From the NCBI RefSeq assembly GCF_009728145.1, contig NZ_WOCA01000006.1, positions 124,001 through 188,000 of the forward strand: 64,000 bases of DNA, written 5' to 3'. Within the stretch, counting starts at the first letter, position 1; each line of letters starts with the position of its first letter. The notes beneath the pieces were generated by a model. That model was given only the letters and a program-made list of their open reading frames with translations, made no database searches and was not told where the DNA came from. The position numbers and the translations under genes were made by a program. The DNA comes from Ornithinibacillus caprae (lineage in GTDB: Bacteria > Bacillota > Bacilli > Bacillales > Amphibacillaceae). Positions 27,386 to 36,274 of this stretch are shown here, one piece after another.

Positions 27386-28426
27386 ATGCAAATTAAAGAA
27401 GTAGCAGAAAGATTGAATACAACAGCACGAACGATTCGCTTTTATGAGGAAAAAGGATTAATTACTCCTAAAAAGGATACAGTAAATGATTATCGATATT
27501 TTTCGGAAAAGGACCTTGTTCGTTTAAGTACGATTCTTGCATTAAGGGAAGTAGGAGTTCGGGTTGATGAGATTAAGGAATTACTAGATCATCCAACGAT
27601 AAGTATTCCAGAGTATCTTAACATCCAACGATCTGTACTATATGAAAAATGGATTGAAATGAGAGATATGATTGAAACTATTGATGACATGGTGAAAGAA
27701 ACCACAAGTGATTCTGTGCTTCCAGAAAACTTCTATGACTTGGCTCATCATTTAAGTAACCTAAAACGGATTCGTAAGAGCTGGAAGGATCGTTGGAATT
27801 TCGATGGTCAGGCCACACATTACGATGAAAATATTAAAAGGCAAGGTCATCGTTTTAATGTCCATGAAGGATATGATACAGTTTTGGAGAAAATAAAAAA
27901 TAAAATAAACCTTAATCTAGGTGATACTTGTCTAGATATAGGGATTGGTACTGGGAATTTAGGAGCAAAATTTTTGCCACTTGGAGTAAAAGTTATTGGG
28001 GTTGACCAGTCTGAAAAAATGCTTATAACATGTAAAGAAAAGCATCCAGAAATAGAAACGAGAAAAGGGCATTTTTTAGCTCTTCCAATATTGGATCATT
28101 CTGTAGAAGCGGTTGTATCAAGCTATGCCTTACATCATTTGCCTGACGATCAAAAATTAATCGCGTTAGAGGAAATGACTAGAGTTCTAAAATCAGGTGG
28201 TCAAATTTGTATTGGAGATCTAATGTTTAAAAATCAACTACACCGTGAACAAGTTCTAAGTAGTTTTCGTGAAGCCGAGAATCAGTTAGCTATAGATTGT
28301 ATTGAGGACGAATTTTATGCAGATCAATCGTTGTTAGTAGAATGGTTATCTTACCATGGATTTCAAGTAGAAAAGCAACAGATTAATGATATTCTCGGAT
28401 TCGTATATGCAAGATTAATAAATTAA
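27386..28426 (+). CDS. MerR regulator fused to a class I SAM methyltransferase
   Basis: 346-residue two-domain protein. Residues 1-~70 are a MerR winged helix (IKEVAERLNTTARTIRFYEEKGL), followed by a short helical linker. From about 145 on is a class I methyltransferase: LDIGIGTGNLGAKF (SAM-binding motif I), VDQSEKML, and ALHHLPDD with LKSGGQICIGD. The ATG at 27386 has GAGG six bases upstream and gives the usual MerR N-terminus; the ATG at 27374 overlaps the ribosome site. The methyl-accepting substrate and signal are unknown; SAM or a small molecule could be sensed. Confidence 0.85.
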   Translation: MQIKEVAERLNTTARTIRFYEEKGLITPKKDTVNDYRYFSEKDLVRLSTILALREVGVRVDEIKELLDHPTISIPEYLNIQRSVLYEKWIEMRDMIETIDDMVKETTSDSVLPENFYDLAHHLSNLKRIRKSWKDRWNFDGQATHYDENIKRQGHRFNVHEGYDTVLEKIKNKINLNLGDTCLDIGIGTGNLGAKFLPLGVKVIGVDQSEKMLITCKEKHPEIETRKGHFLALPILDHSVEAVVSSYALHHLPDDQKLIALEEMTRVLKSGGQICIGDLMFKNQLHREQVLSSFREAENQLAIDCIEDEFYADQSLLVEWLSYHGFQVEKQQINDILGFVYARLIN

Positions 28427-28482
28427 TTTTGTTAAACTATTGCATCCTCCATTTTAGTGTGGTAGTATCTAAATACAATATA

Positions 28483-28511
28483 TTGAGAAAATTTAATAAC
28501 AATCATACTAT
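28483..28511 (+). promoter_or_regulatory. Promoter of the cobalamin riboswitch and nrd operon
   Basis: TTGAGA (-35), 17-base spacer, TACTAT (-10), placed just before the riboswitch so that the aptamer is at the transcript's 5' end. Confidence 0.65.
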
Positions 28512-28523
28512 ATATAGTATTAA

Positions 28524-28690
28524 CGAGTTAAGGTGACACGCATTGTCTTAAAAGGGAATCTAGTGAAAATCTAGAACTGTCCCCGCAACTGTAAGTGTGG
28601 ACGAACGAGGTAACCACTGTATCTAGCATTCGCGAGATATGGGAAGGTCTTTAGTAGAGAGAAACACGAGTCAGGAGACCTGCCATAACT
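28524..28690 (+). ncRNA. Cobalamin (B12) riboswitch
   Basis: Typical cobalamin-aptamer order: GGTGACACG opening, AAAAGGGAA, the core GTCCCCGCAACTGT, and the closing box GAGTCAGGAGACCTGCC. A terminator hairpin and the ribosome site of nrdE follow. In known examples bound adenosylcobalamin lowers expression; here that would switch off the B12-independent ribonucleotide reductase when B12 is plentiful. Confidence 0.93.
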
Positions 28691-28758
28691 TGTAGTTTCA
28701 TTTCTCCGGGGCGAGAGAAGGTGGGACGATAGGATTCTATACTTATTTCTGTCGTTTT

Positions 28759-28800
28759 AAGCCGTTCCTCCAATTAGAGTGAACGGCTTTTGTATTTTTT
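28759..28800 (+). terminator. Riboswitch-controlled terminator before nrdE
   Basis: Nine-bp stem AAGCCGTTC / GAACGGCTT followed by TTGTATTTTTT, ending just before the AGGAGG of nrdE. It is the likely expression platform of the cobalamin riboswitch. Confidence 0.8.
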
Positions 28801-28819
28801 AATAATAGGAGGAACTGCA

Positions 28820-31054
28820 ATGATTACCGAAACGAAATCAGTACATGAAAACGTAATAACATTCCTGGAACACAATGCTAGTGGATTATCTTTAGACTTA
28901 GAAGCATATAAAGAAAAGGCACTTAGGCAAATTACCAATGACGTTTCTTGGGAAAATGCGATGGATATTTTAGTTAAAAATGCATTGGAGAACATAGATG
29001 AAGCAAATCCGAATTGGACGTATTTAGCTAGTCGAATATATTTACAAGAATTGTATCGAAAAGCAGCCTTCAATCGTGATTATGATTATGATGGAAGGTA
29101 TGGAAGTTTGTATCATCTAATAGATATATTGACGAATAAAGGGATATATACTACTAGTTTGCTAGATAACTATTCAAAAACCGAGATAAATGATTTAGAG
29201 CAGGAAATTGTGCCAGATCGTGACTTGCTTTTTAACTATCTTGGATTATATACATTAGCAACGAGGTACCTGGCAACAGATCATGAAAAAAATACATATG
29301 AATTGCCACAGGAGCGTTGGATGATTATTGCGATGTACCTTATGCAAGATGAGCCCAAAGAACAGCGGTTAGAATTGGTGAAAGAGGCGTATTGGGCACT
29401 TAGTAACCTATATATGACAGTGGCAACGCCAACGCTAACCAATGCAGGTAAAACCCACGGTCAATTGTCCAGCTGTTTTATTGATACCGTTGATGATAGC
29501 TTGCAATCAATCTATGACAGCAATACAGATATTGCTAAGCTGTCCAAAAATGGCGGTGGGATTGGAGTCTATATGGGGAAAATTCGTGCTAGAGGAAGTT
29601 CGATAAAGGGCTTTAAAGGGATGTCCAGTGGTGTGGTTCCTTGGATTAAACAATTAAATAACACAGCAGTGAATGTGGATCAGCTAGGGACTCGAAAAGG
29701 TGCCATTGCTATTTATTTAGATGTATGGCATATGGATATTGAGTCATTTCTTGATTTAAAGCTGAATAATGGTGACGATCGCATGAGGGCTCACGATATC
29801 TTTACTGGTGTTTGTCTGCCAGATTATTTTATGGAGCAGGTTGAAAATAGAGGAGATTGGTACTTATTTGATCCTCATGAAGTACGACAGGTAATGGGAT
29901 ATTCATTGGAAGACTTTTACGATGAACAAAAAGGTAGTGGAACGTGGCGCTTGAAATATGAAGCGTGTGTTCAGTCTGATTTACTTACAAAAAGAAAAGT
30001 ACCAGCAATTGAAATTATGAAACGTATTATGAAATCTCAGCTTGAATCTGGCACACCATTTATGTTCTATCGTGATGAAGTAAATAGAAAAAATGCTAAT
30101 CCACAAAATGGCATGATTTATTGTTCGAATCTTTGTACCGAAATCACACAAAATCAGTCACCGACAGAGTTTCTGGAAGAGTACGTTGAAAATGAAAATA
30201 CAATTGTAAAAAAATATAAGACGGGTGATTACGTTGTGTGTAATCTAAGCTCGATAAATTTAGGTAGAGCAATTCCTAATCAAGTTCTTGAACGATTGAT
30301 TACGATTCAGGTAAGGATGCTTGATAATGTTATCGATATAAACACATTGCCAATTAAACAGACGCAATTGACGAACCAAAAATATCGTGCTATTGGACTT
30401 GGAACGTTTGGATGGCATCATCTATTGGCTCTTAAAAATATTCATTGGGAATCAAATGAAGCAGTGGAATATACGACAGAAGTCTATGAAAAAATAGCAT
30501 ATTTAACCATAAAGGCAAGTATGGAGCTGAGTAAAGAAAAAGGAAGTTATCCAGCATTTGAAGGAAGTAAATGGAGTACAGGCGATTACTTTCAGGAAAG
30601 AAATTACACAGATGAAAATTGGGCAAACCTTCAAAAGGATATCCAACAATACGGGATTCGTAATGGATACTTAATGGCAGTAGCTCCAAACTCAACAACA
30701 GCAATGATTGCGGGATCAACAGCAAGTATTGACCCTATATTCAAAGTATTTTATTACGAAGAGAAAAAAGATTTTAAAATTCCAACAACAGCACCAGATA
30801 TTAATCATCAAACCTATGATTTCTACAGGAAATCAGCTTATATTTTGGACCAACGTTGGTCAATTAGGCAAAATGCTGCTCGACAAAGACATATAGACCA
30901 AAGCATATCCTTTAATTTCTATGTTCCTAATACTATTCGAGCTTCTGTTCTTCTAGATTTGCATTTATTAGCATGGAGGGAAGGCTTAAAAACAACGTAT
31001 TATGTTCGATCTACTTCAAGTGATATTGAGGAATGTGAGTGGTGTGCAAGTTGA
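28820..31054 (+). CDS. nrdE: Ribonucleoside-diphosphate reductase alpha subunit, class Ib (NrdE)
   Basis: 744-residue catalytic subunit that reduces ribonucleotides to deoxyribonucleotides. Redox pair C219 (QLSSCFID) and C474 (VVCNLSS), thiyl-radical C439 with N437 and E441 (SNLCTEI), and the C-terminal C739/C742 pair (CEWC) are all present. The ATG has AATAGGAGGA upstream. The cobalamin riboswitch in front and nrdI directly behind place it in a B12-controlled class Ib operon. Confidence 0.93.
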   Translation: MITETKSVHENVITFLEHNASGLSLDLEAYKEKALRQITNDVSWENAMDILVKNALENIDEANPNWTYLASRIYLQELYRKAAFNRDYDYDGRYGSLYHLIDILTNKGIYTTSLLDNYSKTEINDLEQEIVPDRDLLFNYLGLYTLATRYLATDHEKNTYELPQERWMIIAMYLMQDEPKEQRLELVKEAYWALSNLYMTVATPTLTNAGKTHGQLSSCFIDTVDDSLQSIYDSNTDIAKLSKNGGGIGVYMGKIRARGSSIKGFKGMSSGVVPWIKQLNNTAVNVDQLGTRKGAIAIYLDVWHMDIESFLDLKLNNGDDRMRAHDIFTGVCLPDYFMEQVENRGDWYLFDPHEVRQVMGYSLEDFYDEQKGSGTWRLKYEACVQSDLLTKRKVPAIEIMKRIMKSQLESGTPFMFYRDEVNRKNANPQNGMIYCSNLCTEITQNQSPTEFLEEYVENENTIVKKYKTGDYVVCNLSSINLGRAIPNQVLERLITIQVRMLDNVIDINTLPIKQTQLTNQKYRAIGLGTFGWHHLLALKNIHWESNEAVEYTTEVYEKIAYLTIKASMELSKEKGSYPAFEGSKWSTGDYFQERNYTDENWANLQKDIQQYGIRNGYLMAVAPNSTTAMIAGSTASIDPIFKVFYYEEKKDFKIPTTAPDINHQTYDFYRKSAYILDQRWSIRQNAARQRHIDQSISFNFYVPNTIRASVLLDLHLLAWREGLKTTYYVRSTSSDIEECEWCAS

Positions 31055-31485
31055 GAGCGGTTATAGCTTATTTGTCATATAGCGGAAACACACAAGAGGT
31101 TGCAGAAATGATTGCTTCAAATCTAGAAGAGCAAGGGTTTTTAGTGGATCGGCATCGAATGGGGATTGATCCACCTATTCATGCTAACGAATATGACTTC
31201 ATATTTATTGGTACTTTCACTTGGGATAGAGGGGCTACCCCGGAAGAGGTAAAGGATTTTGTTTTGGAAGTAGGATATAAGCCAAATAATGTTGCTGTTT
31301 TTGGGACAGGTGATACGCAATTTGGCGGAGACGAATTATTTTGTAAGGCAGTAGATAAGTTAGTACATTTCTACCAAAGTAAGTGGTCAGGTTTAAAAAT
31401 AGAACAATCACCAAGAGGAGCACAAGAAGCTCTAATTGAACATTGGTTGGAAGGAGTAATACATCATGGAAAAATCCTTGCTTAA
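31051..31485 (+). CDS. nrdI: NrdI flavodoxin-like activator
   Basis: 144-residue flavodoxin-fold protein (AYLSYSGNTQEVAEMI phosphate loop near 5-20; GTFTWDRGATPEEVKDF). NrdI supplies the oxidant needed to build the manganese-tyrosyl radical of NrdF. TTG start overlaps the nrdE stop; its 3' end overlaps nrdF by 20 bases. It is placed between nrdE and nrdF. Confidence 0.88.
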   Translation: MRAVIAYLSYSGNTQEVAEMIASNLEEQGFLVDRHRMGIDPPIHANEYDFIFIGTFTWDRGATPEEVKDFVLEVGYKPNNVAVFGTGDTQFGGDELFCKAVDKLVHFYQSKWSGLKIEQSPRGAQEALIEHWLEGVIHHGKILA

Positions 31486-32509
31486 ACGAGCTAAAACATT
31501 AGAGCCTATGCATCCTAATAAATCAACGGGACTTTTTGGTGGGAAATCTAGTGGAATTTTAAATTGGAATGATATTGCATACCCACATTGGTATAAAATG
31601 TATAAACGGCTTGTAGGAAATTATTGGCAGGCAGACGAAGTAAATATGGCAAGCGACATTAAGCAATTTTCAACATTATCGAAGTCAGAACAAGAGGCAT
31701 ACTTGAAAATTATCGGTTTATTATCAACGTTAGATGCACCCCAAACAAGAACTGCATTGCTACTATCGTTGTATGCAACAGATCCATCTGTTCAATCGAT
31801 TATGGCGGTCATCGCACAGCAGGAGGCAGTTCATAATGAGAGCTATTCCTATGTTCTATCATCTGTTGTGTCACTAGACGAACAAAACAATACCTTTCAA
31901 TTGGGGAGGACGGACCAAGTTCTTTTGAACAGAAACGAACAGCTCATGGAACAATATAATGCGTTTGTCGAAGAGCCAACTGTAGAGAATATCTTAAAAA
32001 CAATGGTTTATACGGCATTATTAGAAGGGATGTTTTTCTATTCAGGGTTCGCATTCTTTTACCATTTAGCTAGACATAATAAAATGGTAGGAACGTCAAC
32101 GATGATTAGCTATATTAATAGAGATGAGCTGGAGCATGGAAGATTTATTGCCGAGTTATTTCGAGCAACCTTATCAGAAAATCCTCATTTAAATACAAGT
32201 GAATTTACCGATTGGGTGTATAAGCATTTTAAACATTCTGTAGAGCTTGAAATCGAATGGTCTTCCTATGTTCTAGCAGAAGTAGATGGAATGGATATGG
32301 AAGAAATGAAGGGATATATAAAGTATCGGGCAAATAAAATGTTACGGATGATGGGATTAAGTGAAATTTATTCGGAAAATGTAGATAATCCAATGAAGTG
32401 GATTCGAGCATATGTAGATGAGTTTGATGGCACGAAAACGGACTTCTTTGAACAGAAATCACGTCAATACGCAAAAACAAGCGATCTCAATGGATTTGAT
32501 GATCTATAA
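31466..32509 (+). CDS. nrdF: Ribonucleoside-diphosphate reductase beta subunit, class Ib (NrdF)
   Basis: 347-residue ferritin-like radical-generating subunit. Metal ligands D90, E120, H123, E187, E221 and H224 and the radical Y127 are all in place (LDAPQT, QQEAVHNESYS, LLEGMFFYSGF, RDELEHG). It therefore looks active. GGAAGGAG precedes the ATG inside nrdI. Last gene of the operon. Confidence 0.94.
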   Translation: MEKSLLKRAKTLEPMHPNKSTGLFGGKSSGILNWNDIAYPHWYKMYKRLVGNYWQADEVNMASDIKQFSTLSKSEQEAYLKIIGLLSTLDAPQTRTALLLSLYATDPSVQSIMAVIAQQEAVHNESYSYVLSSVVSLDEQNNTFQLGRTDQVLLNRNEQLMEQYNAFVEEPTVENILKTMVYTALLEGMFFYSGFAFFYHLARHNKMVGTSTMISYINRDELEHGRFIAELFRATLSENPHLNTSEFTDWVYKHFKHSVELEIEWSSYVLAEVDGMDMEEMKGYIKYRANKMLRMMGLSEIYSENVDNPMKWIRAYVDEFDGTKTDFFEQKSRQYAKTSDLNGFDDL

Positions 32510-32690
32510 TTAATGCTGGGTCTTCAGTTATGTGCTGTTCCCGTAGGCACACTCCGTTCCAATCATTGACCACAGAGTGTAACGCTAGCAATGTGTATTT
32601 CCGTAGCGGTGTACGGAGGAGTATGTTATATCTCCGGTTCGTATTATATAATAGAAAAAACAATAATCATTACTTTAATACAGACGGGAG
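32510..32690. repeat. Intergenic element resembling a degenerate Bacillaceae repeat
   Basis: No gene: an open frame crosses it but has no ribosome site. On the minus strand the piece around 32535-32580 reads like GATTGGAACGG...GCCTACGGGAACAGCAC, which I recall as close to a common dispersed intergenic sequence of Bacillus-like genomes. The -10-like TATAAT at 32647-32652 may serve the next gene. Confidence 0.35.
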
Positions 32691-32697
32691 ATACGTT

Positions 32698-33282
32698 ATG
32701 GAGGTTAGGGAATATCAGTCATCCGATGAGGAAGGTTGGTTAAGGTGTCGAGTATTATCATTTTTACAAACAGCATATTACGATAATGTACTTCAAGAAA
32801 AAGAAACCTATGAGAATCCAGCAATTGAATTAGTAGCAGTAAAAGACGACCAACTAGTAGGCTTGATCGATGTAGAATACGAAAAGACGGAGCGAACATT
32901 GTGTTCTAGAGGAAACGGACTTGGCGGAATGATCTGGCATCTTGCTGTTCATCCTGATTTTAGGCGTAACGGCATTGGCAATAAGTTATTAGCTGAAGCT
33001 GAAAAACTAGCAAAACAAAAAGGGCTAAATCGATTAGAAGCTTGGACTAGAGATGACGATTGGGTTAATAGCTGGTATGAAAAAAATAACTTTAGACGTG
33101 TAGATTCTTATTTGCATGTATATATGGATGGGCAAAATGAATTGAAAAACACTATTACTAGTGAAAAACCTTCTCTGTATCCAGTTCAAGTGTTTGCTCA
33201 TTATACCGGAAAAGAGACCAAAAAGATAAAAGCTAACTATAAGCGTGTCCATGAATGTATTTGTTATGAAAAGGAACTTTAA
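32698..33282 (+). CDS. GNAT family N-acetyltransferase
   Basis: 194-residue acetyltransferase; acetyl-CoA-binding motif A is HPDFRRNGIGNKLLAEAEK, with the preceding IWHLAV strand. Substrate unknown. The ATG at 32698 follows GACGGGAG and starts the protein at a normal GNAT N-terminus; upstream starts in the repeat-like region are not credible. The C-terminal ~60 residues after the GNAT core are of unknown function. Confidence 0.85.
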   Translation: MEVREYQSSDEEGWLRCRVLSFLQTAYYDNVLQEKETYENPAIELVAVKDDQLVGLIDVEYEKTERTLCSRGNGLGGMIWHLAVHPDFRRNGIGNKLLAEAEKLAKQKGLNRLEAWTRDDDWVNSWYEKNNFRRVDSYLHVYMDGQNELKNTITSEKPSLYPVQVFAHYTGKETKKIKANYKRVHECICYEKEL

Positions 33283-33311
33283 AGAAGCTACCAATCAGGC
33301 AGCTTCTTTTC
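33281..33311 (+). terminator. Bidirectional terminator between convergent genes
   Basis: Nine-bp stem AAAGAAGCT / AGCTTCTTT directly after the GNAT stop; also downstream of the leftward amidase. Confidence 0.8.
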
Positions 33312-33313
33312 CT

Positions 33314-34162
33314 TTACTCCAATAGAAACTTTTTAATTCCGTTTGTAATGGCTTTGGCTACACCAGACTGATACTCCTCTGTTTGAATAACTAATAAATC
33401 ATTTGAATTCGTAATGAAGCCTAGCTCGATTAATACAGCAGGACTGTTGTTATATCGTAGGACTCGATAATCATCACGTAATACCCCGCGGTTCCGTAGA
33501 TTAACTTCCTCAGCAAGCGACGTATGAATGGAATTCGCTAATTCAAGGTCTGAGCCATAGGAGTAATAATATGTGTTGAATCCACCGACATTTTCCATGG
33601 AAAATGAATTGTAGTGGATACTAATAAACGCATCAGGCTTATTTGTATTGCTGATTTCAATGCGCTTATCGAGCGAAACAAATTTATCATTCGTTCGAGT
33701 TAAAATAACATTTGCTCCAGTGGAGTTTAAATAATCAGCGATCTTCTTAGAAGTAGTTAAAATAATATCTTTTTCAAGTACACCATTATGACCAATTGCT
33801 CCAGGGTCTTTTCCTCCGTGACCGGGATCAACGACTATGGTATAGTCTGACAAAGCACCAGACGAGAAGAAAATGTCGTCTTGTAGAGGTTCAACGGGTT
33901 GTACGTAGTTGGAAGCTACCCATGCTTTTTCTCCGTTATAGTTGATTTGATACCATCCGGACTTTTCGGTTAGCTTTGTGAACGTGTTGCCTTTTTGTAA
34001 GGTTCCTATTATTTCTCCGGTAGTTGATGGAGAATCTCGAACATGTAACGAATTTACAATAACTTCATAAGTATCCCCGTTCTTTGCTTCTGTCGTGATT
34101 GCAAACATGTGAAGTAACAGAAAAAAACTAAACATAGCTATTAAATTTTGAAAGACTTTCAT
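33314..34162 (-). CDS. N-acetylmuramoyl-L-alanine amidase with SH3 domain
   Basis: 282-residue secreted cell-wall hydrolase. A signal peptide (MKVFQNLIAMFSFFLLL, cleavage near TEA) is followed by an SH3b domain (~30-90, VNSLHVRDSP and GWYQINYNGEKAWV) and an Amidase_3 domain with zinc ligands H (DPGHGG), E (VLEKD), H (SIHYN) and catalytic E (IELGF). It cuts the amide bond between MurNAc and the peptide stem. The start at 34162 has AAGGAG nine bases or so upstream and begins right at the signal peptide. Confidence 0.92.
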   Translation of the reverse strand: MKVFQNLIAMFSFFLLLHMFAITTEAKNGDTYEVIVNSLHVRDSPSTTGEIIGTLQKGNTFTKLTEKSGWYQINYNGEKAWVASNYVQPVEPLQDDIFFSSGALSDYTIVVDPGHGGKDPGAIGHNGVLEKDIILTTSKKIADYLNSTGANVILTRTNDKFVSLDKRIEISNTNKPDAFISIHYNSFSMENVGGFNTYYYSYGSDLELANSIHTSLAEEVNLRNRGVLRDDYRVLRYNNSPAVLIELGFITNSNDLLVIQTEEYQSGVAKAITNGIKKFLLE

Positions 34163-34324
34163 AGTAATCTCCTTGCTGTAAAAAAATTGATGCCAATACT
34201 TAAGATTGTCCATAATTTGCTATTTTAAACTTACTTCTAAAAATCGATTTTTGCAGGAAATTCTGGATAATTGGTCGAATTTGTAAAGGATAGATGTTTT
34301 AACTTAATTAAGTATAAGTAAACT

Positions 34325-34903
34325 TTGAAGGAATTGGGATACGAAAGCATAAGTATAAACGGGGTGCAGCATTTGTTGAAAAGGAAATATGGGGACCGTG
34401 CAAACTGGAAAAGGATTATAGATAGAGATTATTCGCAGGAATATATTCAATCGGAAAAGTTTAATGGATATATTACTCTTTTAAAAATGAATAAGGTAAA
34501 AGATAAACTTCATGTTAGCTATGGTGAAAAGGATGTTTGTATTGTCGATCATGGATATAGCTGGCTACAGCAGTTTCCTAATGGTAAACACCACTCCATA
34601 ACAGTAACCTTTAATGAGAAAGAGGAAATTGTCCAATGGTATATAGATATTTGTCTTGAAAATGGGATAGAAAACGATATTCCATGGATGGATGACTTAT
34701 TTCTTGATATTGTCGTTTTGCCTACGGGAGAGATTATTTTACTAGATGAGGATGAGTTAGAAGAAGCGTTATCTAAGGGTGACATCGATCACGATCTATA
34801 TCAGTTAGCTTGGCAGGAAGTAGAAGAAGTCCTAACTAGCATAAAGAGTGGTAATTTTGAGTTGCTTCAATTAGCTCATGAACATAGGGAAATATTAGGT
34901 TGA
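34325..34903 (+). CDS. DUF402 domain protein
   Basis: About 192 residues; the central part (VCIVDHGYSWLQQFPNGKHHSITVTFN and the ...WYIDICLENGIE... strand, then DLFLDIVVLPTGEIILLDEDEL) matches the DUF402 family of metal-dependent nucleotide/pyrophosphate phosphatase-like proteins. The exact start is unclear: TTG at 34325 has no good ribosome site, and other TTG codons follow. Single gene. Confidence 0.75.
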   Translation: MKELGYESISINGVQHLLKRKYGDRANWKRIIDRDYSQEYIQSEKFNGYITLLKMNKVKDKLHVSYGEKDVCIVDHGYSWLQQFPNGKHHSITVTFNEKEEIVQWYIDICLENGIENDIPWMDDLFLDIVVLPTGEIILLDEDELEEALSKGDIDHDLYQLAWQEVEEVLTSIKSGNFELLQLAHEHREILG

Positions 34904-34931
34904 AAATTACCTCTAAGAATGGGGATAGGAA

Positions 34932-36065
34932 ATGTGGATGAATGATGTTATTGTGCTTATTGTTGTGTTTTTCCTTTGTTTAGGTGCTTTTGATAAATTA
35001 ATAGGAAATAAGCTAGGACTAGGTGAACGCTTTGCAGAAGGCTTTATGGCCATGGGGCCATTGACGATTGCGATGGTTGGTATCATTTCTATGGCGCCAG
35101 TAATTGCAGATCTAATCGCTCCAGTTGTAACTCCTGTCTATCGGTTAATAGGAGCGGATCCTGCTGCATTTGCCAATACGATTCTAGCTATTGACATGGG
35201 TGGCTATGCATTGGCTCAACAGATGTCGTTAAGTGAAGAAGCAGAGATTTTTTCATGGGTTTTTTTGGGAACAATGATGGGGCCAACCATCGTATTTACC
35301 ATACCAGTTGCCCTTGGAATCATAAAAAAAGAAGATCACCCCTATTTAGCTAAGGGAATTATGCTAGGTTTGATTACGGTTCCGATTGGTTGTTTAGTAG
35401 GTGGGGCAGTAGCAAACTTACATATGATCATGATTTTGAAAAATTTAGCCCCCACTATTTTGTTTTCGATCTTCATTGCAATCGGGTTATGGAAAAAGCC
35501 TGAAAAGATGATCAAGGGCTTTACCATTTTTGCTAAATTAATTGAGATAATCGCGATTATAGGGTTAGTTGCAATAATCATAGAAACGATTACTGGTTAT
35601 GTGGTAATCCCTAATATGACTCCTATAAATGAAGGGATAGTCATAGTTGGAACAATTGCGGTATTTCTAGCTGGAGCTTTTCCGATGGTTACCTTTATTC
35701 AACAGGTGTTTCAAAAGCCATTGAAAAAAATCGGTTCTTGGTTAGGAATTGGAAACAGCTCCACTACCGGTCTGCTTGCATCGCTTGCACATGTTATTCC
35801 AATGCTGAGTCTTCTAAAGGAAATGGACCCAAAAGGAAAAGTGATTAATATTGCATTTGCAGTAAGTGCGGGATTTGTATTGGGAAGTCATCTTGGATTT
35901 GTTGCGGGCATAGAGAAGGAAATGACGTTTGCATTAATTGTCGGTAAGCTTGTTGGAGGGGTGAGTGCAGTTGGCTTAGCGTTACTAACAACAAAAAGCA
36001 ATTCTATGGAGATGAATACTCCTGATCACGAAACAAATTCCTATATAATTCGTAATACTAAATAA
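34932..36065 (+). CDS. eutH: EutH-like ethanolamine permease
   Basis: 377-residue membrane protein with about ten hydrophobic segments; FAEGFMAMGPLTIAMVGI and the glycine-rich end match EutH. EutH carries protonated ethanolamine across the membrane at low concentration. No other eut gene is in the window, so it may work as an orphan transporter, possibly with another substrate. Two short membrane-protein genes follow closely. Confidence 0.85.
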   Translation: MWMNDVIVLIVVFFLCLGAFDKLIGNKLGLGERFAEGFMAMGPLTIAMVGIISMAPVIADLIAPVVTPVYRLIGADPAAFANTILAIDMGGYALAQQMSLSEEAEIFSWVFLGTMMGPTIVFTIPVALGIIKKEDHPYLAKGIMLGLITVPIGCLVGGAVANLHMIMILKNLAPTILFSIFIAIGLWKKPEKMIKGFTIFAKLIEIIAIIGLVAIIIETITGYVVIPNMTPINEGIVIVGTIAVFLAGAFPMVTFIQQVFQKPLKKIGSWLGIGNSSTTGLLASLAHVIPMLSLLKEMDPKGKVINIAFAVSAGFVLGSHLGFVAGIEKEMTFALIVGKLVGGVSAVGLALLTTKSNSMEMNTPDHETNSYIIRNTK

Positions 36066-36083
36066 GAAAAATGAGGTGAGAAA

Positions 36084-36263
36084 ATGAACGGTTTAGAAAT
36101 GATTATTATTTTAATATTAATTGTGGCTGTTTTTGCTTCTATTGCAGGATGGTTAAATACAAAACTACTATTGAAAGATTTAGCTGAAGTGAAAGAAAAA
36201 TTGGGAATAGAGGAAAAGGAAGAAAATAATGGTCTATTCATTAAAAACGACTTAGATAATTAG
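36084..36263 (+). CDS. Small single-pass membrane protein, 59 aa
   Basis: ATG with GAGGTGAG six bases upstream. An N-terminal hydrophobic helix (MIIILILIVAVFASIAGWL) is followed by a charged, coiled-coil-prone tail. It lies 18 bases after eutH and 11 before the next gene, so it is most likely cotranscribed. Function unknown; it could be a small helper subunit of the transporter. Confidence 0.6.
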   Translation: MNGLEMIIILILIVAVFASIAGWLNTKLLLKDLAEVKEKLGIEEKEENNGLFIKNDLDN

Positions 36264-36274
36264 GGAGAATCGTA

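Noticed and set aside
32530-32697. N-terminal extension of the GNAT gene
   Set aside because: No ribosome site, unlike GNAT N-termini, and it overlaps a repeat-like region; ATG at 32698 is well supported.
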